A stretch of DNA of 64,000 bases, taken from positions 1,178,001 through 1,242,000 of the forward strand of contig NZ_CP109583.1 in assembly GCF_036250755.1 (NCBI RefSeq), given 5' to 3'. A model generated the notes under the pieces. That model searched no databases, had not been told where the DNA came from, and worked only from the letters and a program-made list of their open reading frames with translations. Positions 62,359-64,000 of the stretch are shown piece after piece; the stretch's first letter is position 1; every line of letters starts with the position of its first letter. The position numbers were made by a program, and so were the translations under genes. Source of the DNA: Streptomyces uncialis. GTDB lineage: Bacteria > Actinomycetota > Actinomycetes > Streptomycetales > Streptomycetaceae.

Positions 62359-63519
62359 GTGCTGAGCCGATCCTTGGACACCGAAGCGTGCCCGGTGTGC
62401 GGGGCGCCCTTGCTGCGCGGCACCGGCGCGGGGCGCCGCAGGAGGTATTGCGGGACCGCGTGCCGGAGCAAGGCGCAGCGGCTGCGGCAGGCGGGCGGCC
62501 GGGCCCAGGAGCCGGTCGCCCAGGGTCCGCTCGGACGTCAGCTCGCCGGTGAGGTGCAGCGGCTCGGGCAGCAGCTGCTGGACGGTGAGCTGGCCGGGGA
62601 GGACCTGGCGACGCTGCTGGACCGGGCGTCGGCCGTGCGCAAGGAGGTGGACCTGTATGTCGCGGCGGCAGTGCAGGACGCCCGGCATCGCGGTGAGAAA
62701 TGGGAGGAGATCGCGAAGGCCGCGCACATCGCGCCGGACACCGCCCGGACCCGCTGGCGGGAGGACCGGGTCTGCCGGATGCTGGAGCTGCACGCCAACG
62801 ACAAGGGTGCCGCTCCCGTGCGGCTGCGGCCCGCGGGGCTCGCCGGTGAGCCCGAGGGGGACCCGGCGGGCACCGAGGACGGCGGCGACGGCGGCGACAC
62901 GGCCGCCCAGGCGCGCCAGTCGCGGTCCACCGCCTCCCTGGGGCGGCTCGCGTCGGCCCTGTCCGCGCTGCACACGGCGAGCGGGCTGAGCATCCGGGAG
63001 GTCGCGGACTCGACGCGGCTGTCCCCGTCGTACATCTCGCGCATCCTGTCCGGGGACCGCTATCCGACCTGGGACCTGGTGTGCGCGCTCGCCCTGCTCT
63101 TCCATGGGGACCCCGCCGAGCTGCGGGTGCTTTTCGAGGCGGCGCACGGTCTGACCGCTCCGCCGCGGCAGTCGGCCCGGCAGGGGATCGCCCGGCTGCA
63201 CGCGGCACTCAGGGGGCTGCATCTGGCGGCCCGCTCCCCCGGTCCCCGGGAGATCGCCCGCAGAAGCGGCAACACCGTCAGCGCCTCGATGGCGCAGCAC
63301 ACCCTCGACGGGCTGGACATCCCCGAATGGGAGGTGCTGGCGGCGCTCGTACGGGCCCTCGGCGGTCGTCCGGCGGACATCAAACCGCTGTGGGAGTCGG
63401 TGCATTACGTGTTCCTGATGTGCGACGACCCCCGCGAGGGCACGCCGGACGCGCCGACCGCCCGGCTGCCCGCCCAGCGCGGCGCGACGGATGGACCGTC
63501 GTATGGCCGAAGCGTCTGA
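62359..63519 (+). CDS. Zinc-finger and double helix-turn-helix (XRE-like) regulator
   Basis: A 386-residue protein from GTG 62359 (AAGGGTG upstream); GTG 62200 would add 53 low-complexity residues. The N-terminus has a zinc finger (CPVCGAPLL, YCGTACRSKAQRLRQ). A helical middle (about 50-130) contains HRGEKWEEIAKAAHIAPDTARTRW, itself HTH-like. An XRE-type HTH follows (ALSALHTASGLSIREVADSTR, SPSYISRILSGDRYPTWD). A second related unit lies near the C-terminus (LHAALRGLHLAARSPGPREIARRSGNT, ASMAQHTLDGLDIPEWEVLAAL). Likely a DNA-binding regulator. Its end overlaps the sigma-like gene. Confidence 0.78.
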   Translation: MLSRSLDTEACPVCGAPLLRGTGAGRRRRYCGTACRSKAQRLRQAGGRAQEPVAQGPLGRQLAGEVQRLGQQLLDGELAGEDLATLLDRASAVRKEVDLYVAAAVQDARHRGEKWEEIAKAAHIAPDTARTRWREDRVCRMLELHANDKGAAPVRLRPAGLAGEPEGDPAGTEDGGDGGDTAAQARQSRSTASLGRLASALSALHTASGLSIREVADSTRLSPSYISRILSGDRYPTWDLVCALALLFHGDPAELRVLFEAAHGLTAPPRQSARQGIARLHAALRGLHLAARSPGPREIARRSGNTVSASMAQHTLDGLDIPEWEVLAALVRALGGRPADIKPLWESVHYVFLMCDDPREGTPDAPTARLPAQRGATDGPSYGRSV

Positions 63520-63997
63520 CGCCCCCCGGTCGGGACCGGCGCGTCCCGCGTCCGGCGGGGTGAACCGTGAACAGCGCGCGCACGCCACGTCGGTGGCCGC
63601 GTACCAGGCGTTCCGGGCGCGGAACCACCGGCCGTACGTGGTGTACGCGTCGATCCGGCTGGGTGCGGACGGGATGGCGGAGTCGGTGGTGGCGGAGGTC
63701 TTCACCGATCTGGCGATCTCCTGGCGCGCGGCGCTGGCGAGCGCGGAACCGGCGGCGGTCGCCTGGCAGATCCTCGGCCGTCATGTGGACGACCAGCTCG
63801 GTCGCCCCCGGCGGCCGGTGCGGGGGCGGGTCCGGGGTATCGCGGCGGCGCGTGAGGACGCGCTGCTGCTGCGCAACCGGATGCGGCTCAGCTCCGAACG
63901 CGCCGCCGAGGTCATGGGGTTGTCGACGGCGGACTTCCAGGTGCTGGTGTCCCGGGAGAGGAGGGCGGGTCCCGTCACGGCGTCGGCTCCGGGGTGA
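63503..63997 (+). CDS. Sigma-70-like small regulatory protein
   Basis: A 164-residue protein resembling an ECF sigma factor reduced to its two DNA-contacting parts. NHRPYVVYASIRLGADGMAESVVAEVFTDL aligns with region 2 helices. EDALLLRNRMRLSSERAAEVMGLSTADFQVLVSRERR aligns with the region 4 HTH. Region 2.4 is not clearly conserved, so promoter recognition is uncertain. ATG 63503 (or 63491) lies inside the end of the preceding regulator gene, so translation is coupled. The gene is complete and ends three bases before the window edge. Confidence 0.65.
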   Translation: MAEASDAPRSGPARPASGGVNREQRAHATSVAAYQAFRARNHRPYVVYASIRLGADGMAESVVAEVFTDLAISWRAALASAEPAAVAWQILGRHVDDQLGRPRRPVRGRVRGIAAAREDALLLRNRMRLSSERAAEVMGLSTADFQVLVSRERRAGPVTASAPG

Positions 63998-64000
63998 GAC

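Overview
The window is chromosomal DNA of a Streptomyces (or very close relative). G+C is very high, third codon positions are almost all G or C, GTG starts are common, and genes often overlap by ATGA or GTGA. The content is typical: GH18 chitinase with a DasR-like operator, ergothioneine operon, PAS-GGDEF-EAL protein of the RmdA type, Rpf-LysM-M23 cell-wall hydrolase, SpoIIE-type phosphatase, class F sortase, orphan zinc anti-sigma protein and DUF574 methyltransferase. I see no rRNA, tRNA, CRISPR array, prophage or insertion sequence. Named genes (RmdA, a 'SCO0930-type' lipoprotein, a WS/DGAT like Sco0958, RpfD next to gnd) appear in the order I remember from one arm of the S. coelicolor chromosome; that synteny is from memory and unchecked.

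Layout. 1-7.4 kb: 3' end of an SDR gene, chitinase, disulfide oxidoreductase, thioredoxin, aldehyde dehydrogenase, LacI regulator. 7.7-12.8 kb: a solitary MazF/PemK-like gene, then egtABCD with every junction overlapping. 13-18.9 kb: orphan sugar-binding lipoprotein, dodecin, HAD phosphatase, luciferase-like monooxygenase, UvrA-like ATPase. 19-23.4 kb: a three-gene succinate dehydrogenase/fumarate reductase operon divergent from a LysR gene with a T-N11-A operator. 23.6-28 kb: rmdA coupled to a DUF574 methyltransferase, then a two-repeat lipoprotein. 28.2-32.3 kb: a cell-surface block with a Pro/Thr-rich wall-spanning protein, DUF4239 membrane protein, two paralogous secreted proteins with matching C-terminal anchors, and a class F sortase. 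33.2-36 kb: polysaccharide deacetylase and CapA-like lipoprotein. 36.6-45 kb: unknown protein, anti-sigma protein, two-component system divergent from an ABC-2 exporter, Fpg/Nei glycosylase, SpoIIE phosphatase. 45-56.5 kb: lipase-maturation-factor-like protein, GH5-like hydrolase preceded by an unrecorded 57-residue ORF, zinc-ribbon SDR, WS/DGAT, GH92 mannosidase, DMT transporter. 56.6-64 kb: rpfD, CE7 esterase, gnd, a repeat array, a proline-rich small ORF, then a zinc-finger/double-HTH regulator overlapping a sigma-like gene.

The most unusual structure is two non-coding tandem arrays (32.49-33.22 kb and 60.78-61.33 kb). Both are built around one 20-mer, GCGCAGTTCCCCGCGCCCCT, but repeat with different pitches (70-73 bp and about 76 bp). 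In all three places the 20-mer reads in the sense direction downstream of the neighbouring gene (sortase, deacetylase, gnd). The first array flips orientation in the middle while keeping its spacing. Other leads are the sortase block with a shared GVR-x-GLGG pre-anchor motif, the small ORF at 48141-48314, and tandem repeats that copy the last codons of two genes. Many convergent gene pairs are separated by long perfect hairpins, recorded here as terminators.
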